From Bradyrhizobium sp. CB3481 (GTDB lineage: Bacteria > Pseudomonadota > Alphaproteobacteria > Rhizobiales > Xanthobacteraceae): a stretch of DNA of 64,000 nt. The stretch is from contig NZ_CP121647.1 of assembly GCF_029714305.1 (NCBI RefSeq), positions 4,670,501 to 4,734,500 on the forward strand, read 5' to 3'. Below, piece by piece: positions 35,799 through 45,429 of the stretch. The notes under the pieces were generated by a model that saw only the letters and a program-made list of their open reading frames with translations, was not told where the DNA came from and made no database searches. Every line of letters starts with the position of its first letter. The stretch's first letter is position 1. The position numbers and the translations under genes were made by a program.

Positions 35799-35915
35799 TC
35801 ACATCCCCGCGTTCATCGCGGACAGTTCCGCGATCAGGGCTTTCTCGCTGGGCTGGTCGAGGACGCCGGCCGTATACAGCGAAATGCCGCCATAGAGCGT
35901 GATGTAGACCTTCAT
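35799..35915 (-). pseudogene. small ORF or C-terminal remnant
   Basis: 38 codons from ATG (MKVYITLYGGISLYTAGVLD...). The frame is open only a few codons upstream before a TAG. It reads like the C-terminal end of a longer protein: soluble with no start of its own fold. It could be a small independent gene, but a fragment is more likely. It overlaps the alternative start of the TonB-like gene. Confidence 0.3.
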
Positions 35916-35951
35916 CACGGTGGGGCGGCGCTCGGTCTACTTCTTCATCAC

Positions 35952-36059
35952 GGCTGTCATCGTCCGGCTTGACCGGACGATCCAGTATCCCAGAGACGTC
36001 AGTAATTTACGGAGTGGCCGCGGCGTACTGGGTCCCCCGCTTTCGCGGAGGACGACAGC
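35952..36059 (+). repeat. composite REP element, copy 1
   Basis: About 108 bp: GGCTGTCATCGTCCGGC..., a hairpin (CGTCCGGC-TTGA-...CCGGACG), a variable middle, then GTACTGGGTCCC...CGACAG with an internal CCGC-TTTC-GCGG-type stem. Copy 2 at 36151-36256 is in direct orientation and differs in the middle. The same terminal motif is shared with 23291-23414. Confidence 0.9.
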
Positions 36060-36150
36060 TGCGCAAGGAGTTTGTGAGGGCTCGCGATGTATGCAGGCAT
36101 CCACCGGATGCATATGTGAGGGAGCGTGTTGCACCGCTATCCACACCCAC

Positions 36151-36256
36151 GGCTGTCATCGTCCGGCTTGACCGGACGATCCAGTATCCAAAGACGTCCG
36201 TGGTTTACGGTGAGGTCCCGGCGTACTGGGTCCCCGCCTTCGCGGGGGACGACAGC
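36151..36256 (+). repeat. composite REP element, copy 2
   Basis: Direct repeat of 35952-36059, with the two conserved ends nearly identical and a diverged centre. The 91 bp between the copies contain no gene. Together with copy 1 it accounts for most of the 527-bp gap between the TonB-like gene and prfC. Confidence 0.9.
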
Positions 36257-36329
36257 GGGGGTGGAGCAACACCGGGGGTTAGGCCGACAACGGGGTTTGG
36301 CGACCACGGGGCGTGGCAACAGCGCGCCG

Positions 36330-37949
36330 TCAGGCCTTCTTCTTCACGTCTTTGACGTTGGAGAAATTGATCCCCTCGGCGCGCTCGCGGGTGTAGCCGA
36401 GATAGAACTCGTTCTTGGCCATGAACACCGGATCGCCATCGACATCGTCGGCGATCCCCGAACCATTGGCGGCAATGAAGGCGTCGAGCTTTTTGCGGTC
36501 ATCGGACGAGACCCAGCGCGCGAGCTGGAACTCCGACACTTCAAATTCCACCGGCAGCGAATATTCGGCGTCCAGCCGCGCCTTGAGCACGTCGAGCTGC
36601 AGCGGGCCGACAACGCCGACCAGCGCCGGCGCGCCGTCGCGCGGCCGGAATACCTGCACGACGCCTTCTTCCGACATCTGCTGCAGGGCCTCTTTCAGCT
36701 TCTTCGCCTTCATCGCATCCGTCAGGCGAACGCGGCGAACAATTTCCGGCGCGAAGCTGGGAACGCCGACGAAGGTGATGTCTTCGCCTTCGGTCAAGGT
36801 ATCGCCGATCCGCAGCGTGCCGTGGTTCGGAATGCCGACGACGTCGCCGGCAAAGGCTTCGTCCGCCACCGAACGGTCCTGGGCGAAGAAGAACTGCGGC
36901 GACGACAGCGACATGTTCTTGCCGGTCCGCACCAGTTTTGCCTTCATGCCGCGGCTGAGCTTGCCGGAGCAGAGGCGCGCAAACGCGATGCGGTCGCGGT
37001 GGTTGGGATCCATGTTGGCCTGGATTTTGAACACGAAGGCGCTCATCCGCGGCTCCGCGGCCTCAACCTTGCGAATGTTCGAATCCTGCGCCCGCGGCGC
37101 CGGCGCGAACTTGCCGAGACCCTCGAGCAGATCGCCGACGCCGAAATTGCGCAGCGCGCTGCCGAAATAGACCGGCGTCAGATGTCCCTCGCGAAACGCA
37201 TCGAGATCGAACGGCTTGCAGGCTTCCGAGACCAGCTCCAGCTCTTCCTTAACCTGCCCGACATCCAGATTGGCATTGCGGCCGGCGAGATCGGCGATAT
37301 CGATCTGCTCGGTCGCGCCGGTCTTGGCGCCGCCGCCTTCCAGCAGCCGCACGCCGCCATTGACGACGTCGTAGGTGCCGAGGAAGTCGCGGCCGCGGCC
37401 GACCGGCCAGGTCATCGGCGTGGTGTCGAGCGCCAGCGTCTTTTCGATCTCGTCCAACAGCTCGAACGTATCGCGGCTCTCGCGGTCCATCTTGTTGATG
37501 AAGGTGATGATCGGAATGTCGCGCAGCCGGCACACCTCGAACAATTTTCGCGTCCGCGCCTCGATGCCCTTGGCGGCGTCGATCACCATGACGGCGGAAT
37601 CGACCGCGGTCAGTGTGCGGTAGGTGTCTTCCGAAAAGTCCTCGTGGCCCGGCGTATCCAGCAGATTGAAGACGAGGTCCTGGAACTCGAACGTCATCAC
37701 GGAGGTCACGACCGAGATGCCGCGCTCGCGCTCGATCTTCATCCAGTCGGAACGGGTGTTGCGCCGCTCGCCCTTGGCCTTGACCTGCCCCGCCAGGTTG
37801 ATGGCGCCGCCGAACAGCAGCAGCTTTTCGGTCAGCGTAGTCTTGCCGGCGTCCGGGTGGGAGATGATCGCAAACGTGCGGCGGCGCGCCACTTCCTCTG
37901 CAAGCGGCGAGCGGGACGGCGATTCGGCTGATACGGCGATGTCGGACAT
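36330..37949 (-). CDS. prfC: peptide chain release factor 3
   Basis: 539 aa GTPase that recycles RF1/RF2 after translation termination. G1 is HPDAGKTTLTE (about residues 32-42), the switch region ERERGISVVTSVM, G3 DTPGHEDFSEDT, and G4 INKMDRE. The domain order and length are those of RF3 rather than EF-G or TypA. It is divergent from the guanidine riboswitch/gdx transcript, with 155 bp between start codons. Confidence 0.97.
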   Translation of the reverse strand: MSDIAVSAESPSRSPLAEEVARRRTFAIISHPDAGKTTLTEKLLLFGGAINLAGQVKAKGERRNTRSDWMKIERERGISVVTSVMTFEFQDLVFNLLDTPGHEDFSEDTYRTLTAVDSAVMVIDAAKGIEARTRKLFEVCRLRDIPIITFINKMDRESRDTFELLDEIEKTLALDTTPMTWPVGRGRDFLGTYDVVNGGVRLLEGGGAKTGATEQIDIADLAGRNANLDVGQVKEELELVSEACKPFDLDAFREGHLTPVYFGSALRNFGVGDLLEGLGKFAPAPRAQDSNIRKVEAAEPRMSAFVFKIQANMDPNHRDRIAFARLCSGKLSRGMKAKLVRTGKNMSLSSPQFFFAQDRSVADEAFAGDVVGIPNHGTLRIGDTLTEGEDITFVGVPSFAPEIVRRVRLTDAMKAKKLKEALQQMSEEGVVQVFRPRDGAPALVGVVGPLQLDVLKARLDAEYSLPVEFEVSEFQLARWVSSDDRKKLDAFIAANGSGIADDVDGDPVFMAKNEFYLGYTRERAEGINFSNVKDVKKKA

Positions 37950-38036
37950 GAGGCGTGCGTTTGACAGGGAAAGGTGGGCTAATCAAGCCTCATTTGGTGG
38001 TTGCAGCGGCCTGTGGCCAGTCCCATATCGGCGTTG

Positions 38037-38086
38037 GGAAGGACGGCCTTCCATTTCGCAGCTCAATCCCGCGGGGACGACCCTGC
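38037..38086 (+). promoter_or_regulatory. guanidine-II (mini-ykkC) riboswitch
   Basis: Two adjacent perfect 6-bp hairpins, each capped by an ACGR tetraloop: P1 GGAAGG-ACGG-CCTTCC (38037-38052) and P2 GCGGGG-ACGA-CCCTGC (38071-38086, one G-U pair), joined by 18 nt. This is the full defining architecture of the mini-ykkC motif. The Shine-Dalgarno GGAGG begins 8 nt after P2 and the gdx ATG is at 38105, so control is probably at translation. A -35-like TTGACA is at 37961-37966. The downstream exporter family is the known target. Confidence 0.9.
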
Positions 38087-38104
38087 CATTTTCGGAGGGT
38101 TGTC

Positions 38105-38428
38105 ATGGCCTGGATCGTGCTGTTCGTCGCCGGCCTCATGGAAGTGGGCTGGGCGATCGGCCTCAAATATACCGAGGGCTTTACGCGGCCCGTTCCCTCC
38201 GTCCTGACGCTCGCCTGCATGGCGGGCAGTATCCTCCTGCTCGGGCTTGCCTTGAAATCACTGCCGATCGGAACCGCCTATGCGGTGTGGACCGGGATCG
38301 GCGCGGTCGGAACGGCGATCCTGGGCATCGCGCTGTTCGGCGAGCCGGCGACCGCCGCCCGCCTCGCCTGCATCGGCCTGATCGTCGCCGGCATCGTCGG
38401 TCTCAAGCTCGTCACCGGATCAGCGTAG
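38105..38428 (+). CDS. gdx: SMR-family guanidinium exporter Gdx (SugE)
   Basis: 107 aa, four transmembrane helices, dimeric small multidrug resistance-type antiporter. The conserved membrane glutamate is in [20 protein letters not shown], about residue 13, and [14 protein letters not shown] is typical of the Gdx subfamily, which exports guanidinium. The start is the ATG right after the riboswitch and its ribosome site; the frame is open further upstream but would read through the riboswitch. It overlaps the convergent Pit gene by 9 bp. Confidence 0.94.
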   Translation: MAWIVLFVAGLMEVGWAIGLKYTEGFTRPVPSVLTLACMAGSILLLGLALKSLPIGTAYAVWTGIGAVGTAILGIALFGEPATAARLACIGLIVAGIVGLKLVTGSA

Positions 38429-39424
38429 CGCCAGCGCGGCCCAGTAGGTCAGCGCGGCCACGATCCCGGACGCCGGAATGGTGATCACCCAGGCATAAAC
38501 GATCGAGCTCGCCACATTCCAGCGCACCGCCGATACCCGCCGTGCGGCGCCGACGCCGACAATGGCGCCGGTAATGGTGTGGGTCGTGGAGACGGGAACC
38601 CCGAGAAAGGTCGCCATGAACAGGGTCGCCGCCCCGCCGGTTTCGGCGCAAAAGCCCTGCATCGGCGTCAGCTTGGTGATCCGCAGCCCCATGGTGCGGA
38701 CGATCCGCCATCCCCCCATCAGCGTGCCGAGGCCCATCGCCGCCTGGCAGGAGATCACGACCCAGAACGGGATGTTGAAATCGGCGCCGAGATGGCCCTG
38801 CGAATACAGGAGCACAGCGATGATGCCCATGGTCTTCTGCGCATCGTTGCCGCCATGGCCGAGCGAATAGAGCGACGCCGAGGCGAATTGCAGGATGCGG
38901 AAGGCGCGGTCGACCGCGAACGGCGTCGAGCGCACCGACAGCCAGGACACGATCGCCACCAGCACCAGCGCCAGCAGAAAGCCGACCAGCGGCGACAGCA
39001 CGATCGCCAGCAGCGTCTTTGACAGGCCGCTCCAGACCGCCGCGGAAATGCCGGCCTTGGCCATGCCGGCACCGACCAGTCCGCCGATCAGCGCGTGCGA
39101 GCTCGACGAGGGAATGCCGAGCGCCCAGGTGATCAGGTTCCAGACGATGGCGCCGACCAGCGCCGCGAAGATGACGGTCGCGTCCACGACATCAGGCTCG
39201 ATGATCCCCTTGCCGATCGTGTTGGCGACGTGCAGCCCGAAGACCAGAAACGCAACGAAATTGAAGAACGCGGCCCAGATCACCGCGTATTGCGGGCGCA
39301 GCACGCGGGTCGATACGATCGTGGCGATCGAATTGGCGGCGTCGTGCAGTCCGTTGAGGAAATCGAACAGCAGCGCGACTGCGATCAGAAAGATCAGAAT
39401 CGGAAGGCCAAGGGAGGCGTCCAC
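38420..39424 (-). CDS. Pit-type inorganic phosphate transporter
   Basis: 334 aa, about ten hydrophobic segments, the normal size for the PiT family. Repeated GANDxxK-like motifs are seen as [23 protein letters not shown] near the N-terminus and [15 protein letters not shown] near residue 195, with [16 protein letters not shown] near 275. Likely low-affinity phosphate/metal symport. It lies downstream of the DUF47 gene with a palindromic repeat between them, the usual pairing. Confidence 0.95.
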   Translation of the reverse strand: MDASLGLPILIFLIAVALLFDFLNGLHDAANSIATIVSTRVLRPQYAVIWAAFFNFVAFLVFGLHVANTIGKGIIEPDVVDATVIFAALVGAIVWNLITWALGIPSSSSHALIGGLVGAGMAKAGISAAVWSGLSKTLLAIVLSPLVGFLLALVLVAIVSWLSVRSTPFAVDRAFRILQFASASLYSLGHGGNDAQKTMGIIAVLLYSQGHLGADFNIPFWVVISCQAAMGLGTLMGGWRIVRTMGLRITKLTPMQGFCAETGGAATLFMATFLGVPVSTTHTITGAIVGVGAARRVSAVRWNVASSIVYAWVITIPASGIVAALTYWAALALR

Positions 39425-39454
39425 TGAATTGGCCCCTGCCCTATATCACTTGCT

Positions 39455-39532
39455 TGAGCATGATCTCCGCGCAAACGCGTTCCGCGTTTGTCGCGACGGA
39501 AAACCGGTATCCACTTTTCCGGATCATGCTCA
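39455..39532. repeat. palindromic repeat between DUF47 and Pit genes
   Basis: Perfect 11-bp ends (TGAGCATGATC / GATCATGCTCA) and an inner AAACGCG-TTC-CGCGTTT stem. The right end includes the stop codon of the DUF47 gene. This type of element is widespread in Bradyrhizobium and Rhodopseudomonas and here splits a two-gene transcript. Confidence 0.88.
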
Positions 39533-40174
39533 TACCTGTTCGATCACGATCGAGTTGATTTCGTTGGCGACGTCGTCGAAGCGGTCGGAAACCTTTTCCA
39601 GATGCTTGTAGATCTCGGCGCCGACGACGAAGTCCATCGAATTGCCGTTGCGGTGCTTGAGGAACAGCTCCTTCAACCCGATGTCGTGGAGGTCGTCGAT
39701 GCGGCCCTCCAGCTTGCCGATTTCCTCCGTGATGGCGGTCAGCATCGCGACGTTGGCGCCGATCGATTGCATCAAGGGAATCGCCTTGCTGACGAGATTG
39801 GCGCATTCGACGAGCAGCGTGGCGATTTCCCGCATCGGCGGCTCGAACGAGCGGACTTCGAACAGCACCACCGCTTTCGCGGTCTGCTGCATCTGGTCGA
39901 TGGCATCATCCATCGCCGTGATCAGGTTCTTGATGTCGCCGCGATCGAACGGGGTGATGAAGGTACGGCGGACGGCGGTCAGTACCTCCCGGGTAATGCC
40001 GTCGGCATCGTTTTCGAACTGATTGACGCGCTGGCAGAATACCGGCGTCTCCTCGCCGCCGCGGAGCATATCCTGCAACGCCAGCGCGCCCTGCACGACC
40101 GTGTGGGCATGCCGGGCAAACAGGTCGAAAAACCGCTCCTCCTTGGGCAAAAAGGCACGAAACCAGCGAAGCAT
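39530..40174 (-). CDS. DUF47/PhoU-like regulator of phosphate transport
   Basis: 214 aa, all-helical. It begins MLRWFRAFLPKEERFFDLFARHA, characteristic of the DUF47 family, with two PhoU-like ExxxD metal-binding segments (for example NDADGI, MDDAIDQM). Encoded just upstream of a Pit transporter; members modulate Pit activity. The coupling here fits a phosphate-import unit. Confidence 0.92.
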   Translation of the reverse strand: MLRWFRAFLPKEERFFDLFARHAHTVVQGALALQDMLRGGEETPVFCQRVNQFENDADGITREVLTAVRRTFITPFDRGDIKNLITAMDDAIDQMQQTAKAVVLFEVRSFEPPMREIATLLVECANLVSKAIPLMQSIGANVAMLTAITEEIGKLEGRIDDLHDIGLKELFLKHRNGNSMDFVVGAEIYKHLEKVSDRFDDVANEINSIVIEQV

Positions 40175-40328
40175 GGGGGGTATTTTCCGTCGTTCAGAAA
40201 TGGCCGGCCGGGCGGCCTGTCACGAAACTGTCATAGACCATTCGGAAAAAAAACGCGCCACAGTGGGACCCCGGAACCGGATCATCCACCGCTTTGTGAA
40301 GCCGAAAATCGCGCCAAAATCGGTCGTT

Positions 40329-41297
40329 TTACAGGGACCGGCGGAAATAATGGGCAATTTCGCCGATGATGCCGCGTCGGAAGGTCAGCACGCAGGCGAC
40401 GAAGATGACGCCCTGGATCACCGTCACCCACTGGCCGAAGCCGGCCAGATATTGCTGCATGGCAATGATCACGAAGGCACCGACCACCGGGCCGAAGATG
40501 GTGCCGAGGCCGCCGACCAGCGTCATCAGCACGATTTCGCCCGACATCGTCCAGTGCACGTCGGTGAGCGAGGCATTTTGCGCCACGAACACTTTCAGCG
40601 ACCCGGCAAAGCCCGCAATCGTCCCGGACAGGATGAAGGCGAGCAGCTTGTACTGGTCGGTCTTGTAGCCCAGCGAAATCGCACGCGGCTCGTTCTCGCG
40701 GATCGACTTCAAGACCTCGCCGAACGGCGAGTTGATGGTGCGGTAGATCAAGAGGAAGCCGCCGAGGAAACCGGCTAGCACCACGTAGTAAAGCACCGTC
40801 GGCTTGGCGAGGTTGAACACCCCGAACAGATAGCCCTGCGGAATGCCCTGGATGCCGTCTTCGCCATGGGTAAACGGCGCTTGCAGGTAGACGAAGAACA
40901 GGAGCTGCGACAGCGCCAGCGTGATCATCGAGAAGTAGATGCCCTGCCGCCGAATGGAGATGAAGCCGGTGACGACGGAGAGCGCCGCAGCGCCGGCGAC
41001 GCCGACCAGAATTCCAAGTTCGGGCGAGACGCCCCAGACCTTGAGCGCATGCGCCGAGCAGTAGCCGGCCGTGCCTAAGAACATGGCGTGGCCGAACGAC
41101 AACAGGCCGCCATAGCCGATCAGGAGGTTGAAGGCGCAGGCCAGCAGCGCAAAGCACAAGGCCTGCATGACGAAGAACGGGTAGATGCCGGTCAGCGGCA
41201 CGAGCCCGAGCAGCACCGCCATCCCGGCGAATACGGTCATTTCGTCGCGCATGGCGCGCGGCGTTACGGGGAGTGTGTCGTCAGTCAATGCGCTCAT
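40329..41297 (-). CDS. livM: branched-chain amino acid ABC transporter permease LivM
   Basis: 322 aa, about ten membrane segments, with the LivM signature (LLIGYGGLLSFGHAMFLG at about residues 59-76). It forms the membrane channel with LivH, imports hydrophobic amino acids or short-chain amides, and is the last gene of the livG-livF-binding protein-livH-livM order, starting 1 bp after livH. Confidence 0.95.
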   Translation of the reverse strand: MSALTDDTLPVTPRAMRDEMTVFAGMAVLLGLVPLTGIYPFFVMQALCFALLACAFNLLIGYGGLLSFGHAMFLGTAGYCSAHALKVWGVSPELGILVGVAGAAALSVVTGFISIRRQGIYFSMITLALSQLLFFVYLQAPFTHGEDGIQGIPQGYLFGVFNLAKPTVLYYVVLAGFLGGFLLIYRTINSPFGEVLKSIRENEPRAISLGYKTDQYKLLAFILSGTIAGFAGSLKVFVAQNASLTDVHWTMSGEIVLMTLVGGLGTIFGPVVGAFVIIAMQQYLAGFGQWVTVIQGVIFVACVLTFRRGIIGEIAHYFRRSL

Positions 41298-41298
41298 G

Positions 41299-42219
41299 TC
41301 AGGCCGCCCGTCCGGTCAGTCCCGTTGGCTTCACCAGCAGCACCAGCACCATCAGCACGAACACCACGGTGTTGGAGGCCTCGGGATAGAAGTATTTGGT
41401 CAGACCCTCGATCACCCCCAGCGCGAAGCCGGTGATGATGGAGCCCATGATAGAACCCATGCCGCCGATCACCACCACGGCGAACACGACGATAATGAGG
41501 TCGGCACCCATCAGCGGGCGGACCTGGTTGATCGGCGCCGACAGCACGCCGGCAAGCGCCGCCAGGCCGACGCCGAGCCCGTATGTCAGCGTGATCATGC
41601 GCGGCACATTGATGCCGAACGCGCGCACCAGCGTCGGATTTTCAGTCGCGGCGCGCAGATAGGCGCCGAGCCGCGTCTTCTCGATCAGGAACCAAGTCGC
41701 CAAGCATACCACCAGCGAGAAGATCACCACCCAGCCGCGGTAGACCGGCAGGAACATGAAGCCGAGATTGATACCGCCCTGCAGGCCGCGCCTGCAGAAT
41801 GCATCCTGCGGGGCGCTCGGCGAGCAGTCGCCGATCTGCGGATAGTCCGGGATGGCATAGGGCAAACCGGACGAGCCGAAATAGTTCTGGAATACGCCTT
41901 GCACGATCAGCGCGATGCCGAAGGTCAGCAACAGGCCGTAGAGATGGTCGAGCCCGGTCAGCCATTGCAGCATGGTCCGCTCCAGGATCATGCCGAAAAC
42001 GCCGACGGCGATCGGCGCGATGATCAGCGCCCACCAGTAGCCCATGCCGGTCAGGTGGAGCAGGAAGTAAGCGCAGAACGCGCCCATCATGTAGAGCGCG
42101 CCATGGGCGAAATTGATGATGTTGAGCATGCCGAAGATCACGGCGAGCCCGAGGCTGAGCAGCGCGTAGAACGATCCGTTGATCAGTCCCACCAGGAGCT
42201 GGGCGTAGAGAGCTTGCAT
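41299..42219 (-). CDS. livH: branched-chain amino acid ABC transporter permease LivH
   Basis: 306 aa, multi-span permease with the LivH signature ALYAQLLVGLINGSFYALLSLGLAV at its N-terminus. An unusual extracytoplasmic loop with three cysteines (GDCSPSAPQDAFCRRG, near residues 130-146) is present. It lies 89 bp after the binding-protein gene with a strong hairpin in the gap, and is translationally adjacent to livM. Confidence 0.95.
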   Translation of the reverse strand: MQALYAQLLVGLINGSFYALLSLGLAVIFGMLNIINFAHGALYMMGAFCAYFLLHLTGMGYWWALIIAPIAVGVFGMILERTMLQWLTGLDHLYGLLLTFGIALIVQGVFQNYFGSSGLPYAIPDYPQIGDCSPSAPQDAFCRRGLQGGINLGFMFLPVYRGWVVIFSLVVCLATWFLIEKTRLGAYLRAATENPTLVRAFGINVPRMITLTYGLGVGLAALAGVLSAPINQVRPLMGADLIIVVFAVVVIGGMGSIMGSIITGFALGVIEGLTKYFYPEASNTVVFVLMVLVLLVKPTGLTGRAA

Positions 42220-42274
42220 CGGTTTCGCACTCGATCTCGTTTAAGAAGCGGAATCGCGCCAGAACGCGAAAGGA

Positions 42275-42301
42275 GGCCCGCCGGCACGGCGCCGGCGGGC
42301 C
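42275..42301 (-). terminator. intercistronic hairpin after binding-protein gene
   Basis: GGCCCGCCGGC, loop, GCCGGCGGGCC: a perfect 11-bp GC-only stem 8 bp after the binding-protein stop. Not followed by a T-run, so likely an attenuator or stabiliser that lets the binding protein be made in excess over the permeases. Confidence 0.65.
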
Positions 42302-42308
42302 GCTGTTG

Positions 42309-43529
42309 TTATTTCTTCACCAGCGGACAGGCACTTTCCGAGAGCGGTCGGAACGCCTGTTCGCCCGGGGTGGTCCCGATCAGCTTGTAATAGTCCCACG
42401 GTCCCTTCGATTCGGCGGGTTTCTTGACCTCGAACAGGTAGGCCGGATGAATCTTGCGGCCGTCAGCGCGGATCGTGCCCTTGCCGAACAGTGCGTCGTC
42501 GGTCGGCGTCTCCTTCATCTTCGCGACCACCTTGGCGCCGTCATGCGGATTGCCGCCCATGGCGTCGATCGTCTTGAAATAATGGATCAGGCCCGAATAG
42601 ACGCCCGCCTGCACCATCGAGGGCATCGCCTTGTTCTTCATGCGCTCGGAGAAACGCTTGGAGAATGCACGGGTGCCGTCGTTCAGATCCCAGTAGAAGG
42701 TTTCGGTGAAGTTCAGCCCCTGCGCCACCTTCAGCCCGAGCGAATGCACGTCGGTGATGAACAGGAGAAGACCGGCGAGTTTCTGGCCCCCGGCGACAAT
42801 GCCGAATTCCGATGCCTGCTTGATCGTGTTCGTGGTGTCGCCGCCGGCATTGGCCATGCCGATGATCTTGGCCTTGGAGGCCTGCGCCTGCAGCAGGAAG
42901 GACGAGAAATCCGACGAATTCAGCGGATGCTTGACGCCACCGATCACCTTGCCGCCCGCCTTGACGACGACGGCCGTGGTGTCCCGCTCCAGCGCGTGAC
43001 CGAACGCGTAGTCCGCGGTCAGGAAGTACCAGGTGTCGCCGCCGGCCTTCACCAGCGCCTGCCCGGTCGAGTTGGCGAGCATGTAGGTGTCGTAGACCCA
43101 GTGGATGGTATTGGGCGAGCACTGGGCATTGGTCAGGTCCGACGTCGCCGCGCCGGTATTGATCATGATGGAGTTCTTTTCCTTCACCAGATTATTGACC
43201 GCCAACGCCACGCCGGAGTTCAGCACGTCCATGAAGATGTCGACCTTCTCGACGTCGATCCATTGACGCGCGATGGTGGTGGCGATGTCGGGCTTGTTCT
43301 GGTGGTCGGCAGAGATGATGTCGATCTTCCAGCCCTTGGCCGCGAGGCCGGAGTCCTCGACCGCCATCTGCGCGGCAAGCGTGGAGCCCGCCCCGCCGAG
43401 GTCGGAATAAAGGCCCGAATTGTCGGTGAGCACGCCGATCTTGACGGTCTTGTCCTGCGCCAGGGCGACACCGCCTGCGGCAAACGCCAGCGCGGTACCG
43501 AGGAAGAGAGCCGAAATTTTGTGTTTCAT
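42309..43529 (-). CDS. Liv-type ABC transporter substrate-binding protein
   Basis: 406 aa. The ATG at 43529 is chosen because GGAG lies 5 nt upstream. The signal peptide (MKHKISALFLGTALAFAAGG, cut near ALAQD) precedes the type I binding fold. Paralogous to the orphan protein at 25606-26832 throughout. It is the middle gene of livF-binding protein-livH. The ligand is probably a hydrophobic amino acid or amide, and cannot be read from sequence. Confidence 0.95.
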   Translation of the reverse strand: MKHKISALFLGTALAFAAGGVALAQDKTVKIGVLTDNSGLYSDLGGAGSTLAAQMAVEDSGLAAKGWKIDIISADHQNKPDIATTIARQWIDVEKVDIFMDVLNSGVALAVNNLVKEKNSIMINTGAATSDLTNAQCSPNTIHWVYDTYMLANSTGQALVKAGGDTWYFLTADYAFGHALERDTTAVVVKAGGKVIGGVKHPLNSSDFSSFLLQAQASKAKIIGMANAGGDTTNTIKQASEFGIVAGGQKLAGLLLFITDVHSLGLKVAQGLNFTETFYWDLNDGTRAFSKRFSERMKNKAMPSMVQAGVYSGLIHYFKTIDAMGGNPHDGAKVVAKMKETPTDDALFGKGTIRADGRKIHPAYLFEVKKPAESKGPWDYYKLIGTTPGEQAFRPLSESACPLVKK

Positions 43530-43565
43530 AGTATCTCCAATAATCCAGAGTGCAGCGAGTACCAA

Positions 43566-44301
<736 letters not shown>

Positions 44302-44309
<8 letters not shown>

Positions 44310-45057
44310 GACCGGCTCCCAGATAGGCTTCCTTGACCCGCTCGTCCTTCGAGAGCTCGGCGTAATTGCCCTGCGCCAGCACCTGCCCGCGCGTCAGCAC
44401 GGTGATGATGTCGGACAGGTTGGCCACCACGGAGAGATTATGTTCGACCATCAAAATGGTATGCTTGGCCGAGATGCGCTTGATCAGCGCTGCAATCTTG
44501 TCGATGTCTTCATGGCCCATGCCGGCCATCGGCTCGTCGAGCAGCATCATTTCCGGGTCGAGCGCCAGCGTGGTTGCGATTTCGAGCGCGCGCTTGCGTC
44601 CATAGGGCATTTCGACCGCCGGCGTATTGGCGAACTCGCTCAGGCCGACGTCGTTCAGAAGCTCGATGGCACGGCCGTTGAAACGATCGAGCACGCTCTT
44701 GGAGCGCCAGAAATCGAACGAGCGTCCATGCTGGCGCTGGAGTGCGACGCGGACATTCTCCAGTGCGGTCAGGTGCGGAAACACCGCCGAAATCTGGAAG
44801 GAGCGCACGAGGCCAAGCCGCGCCACGTCGGCCGGCGCCATCGCGGTGATGTCCTGCCCCTTGTACAGAATCTGTCCCGCCGAGGGCTTCAGAAACTTGG
44901 TCAGGAGATTGAAGCACGTGGTCTTGCCGGCGCCGTTAGGCCCGATCAGCGCATGAATGCTGCCACGACGCACCTTGAGGGCGACATCGCGAACGGCGAA
45001 GAAACCCGCGAATTCCTTGGTTAATCCGTGGGTCTCGAGAATAAACTCATCAGCCAA
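44302..45057 (-). CDS. livG: Liv ABC transporter ATPase LivG
   Basis: 251 aa. Walker A is GPNGAGKTTCFN, the signature is in MPYGRKRALEIATTLA, and Walker B is EMMLLDEPMAGMG. I start it at TTG 45057, where GGGGG lies 8 nt upstream and the length then matches the family. The longer reading from 45189 adds 44 unrelated residues. Start uncertain by this choice. First gene of the transport operon. Confidence 0.9.
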
Positions 45058-45429
45058 ACAAATTTCCCCCGTCAGCCGTCTCCACGAAGCCGTTCGCGTG
45101 CGGCCCATTTTCCCTGCTCGGGCGAGCTCTGCCGGACGTTCCTTAAACCGCGCCGAGCCCGCCGCCTCCGGGCCGGAATATGCCGTCAACGCGGTGGATT
45201 AGGCAAGGTGGAAAGCTGCCGCGGGGAAAAGCGGCATATGGCGGTTCCGGATGCGCCATAAGTCGAATGCCCGGCCCGCTGCCTGGGCCGGACCACGGCC
45301 ACACCTTCAGCAGGAGTCTTGCGCCAGCAAGCCATCGTTAACGGTGTTCTGCTGCAATCAGGCGGTTTCACACAATATTTCCGCCTCCGTCGCATCTTTG
45401 CGCGATTTGGATAGCCAGGAATTGCCGCC
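45058..45429. other. spacer between livG and the PAS protein gene
   Basis: No gene is recognised in these 372 bases. A possible hairpin, CCGGCCC-GCTGCCT-GGGCCGG, lies at 45271-45291. The rest should contain the divergent promoters of livG and the PAS gene. Confidence 0.45.

Noticed and set aside
36126..37931. 601-codon open frame on the plus strand across prfC
   Set aside because: It mirrors the complement of prfC, which has all RF3 motifs; the product is His/Arg/Glu-rich and has no recognisable domain, as expected for high-GC antisense frames.
23279..39540. Repeat arrays as a CRISPR
   Set aside because: Copies are scattered palindromes with no regular spacing and no unique spacers; no cas genes nearby.
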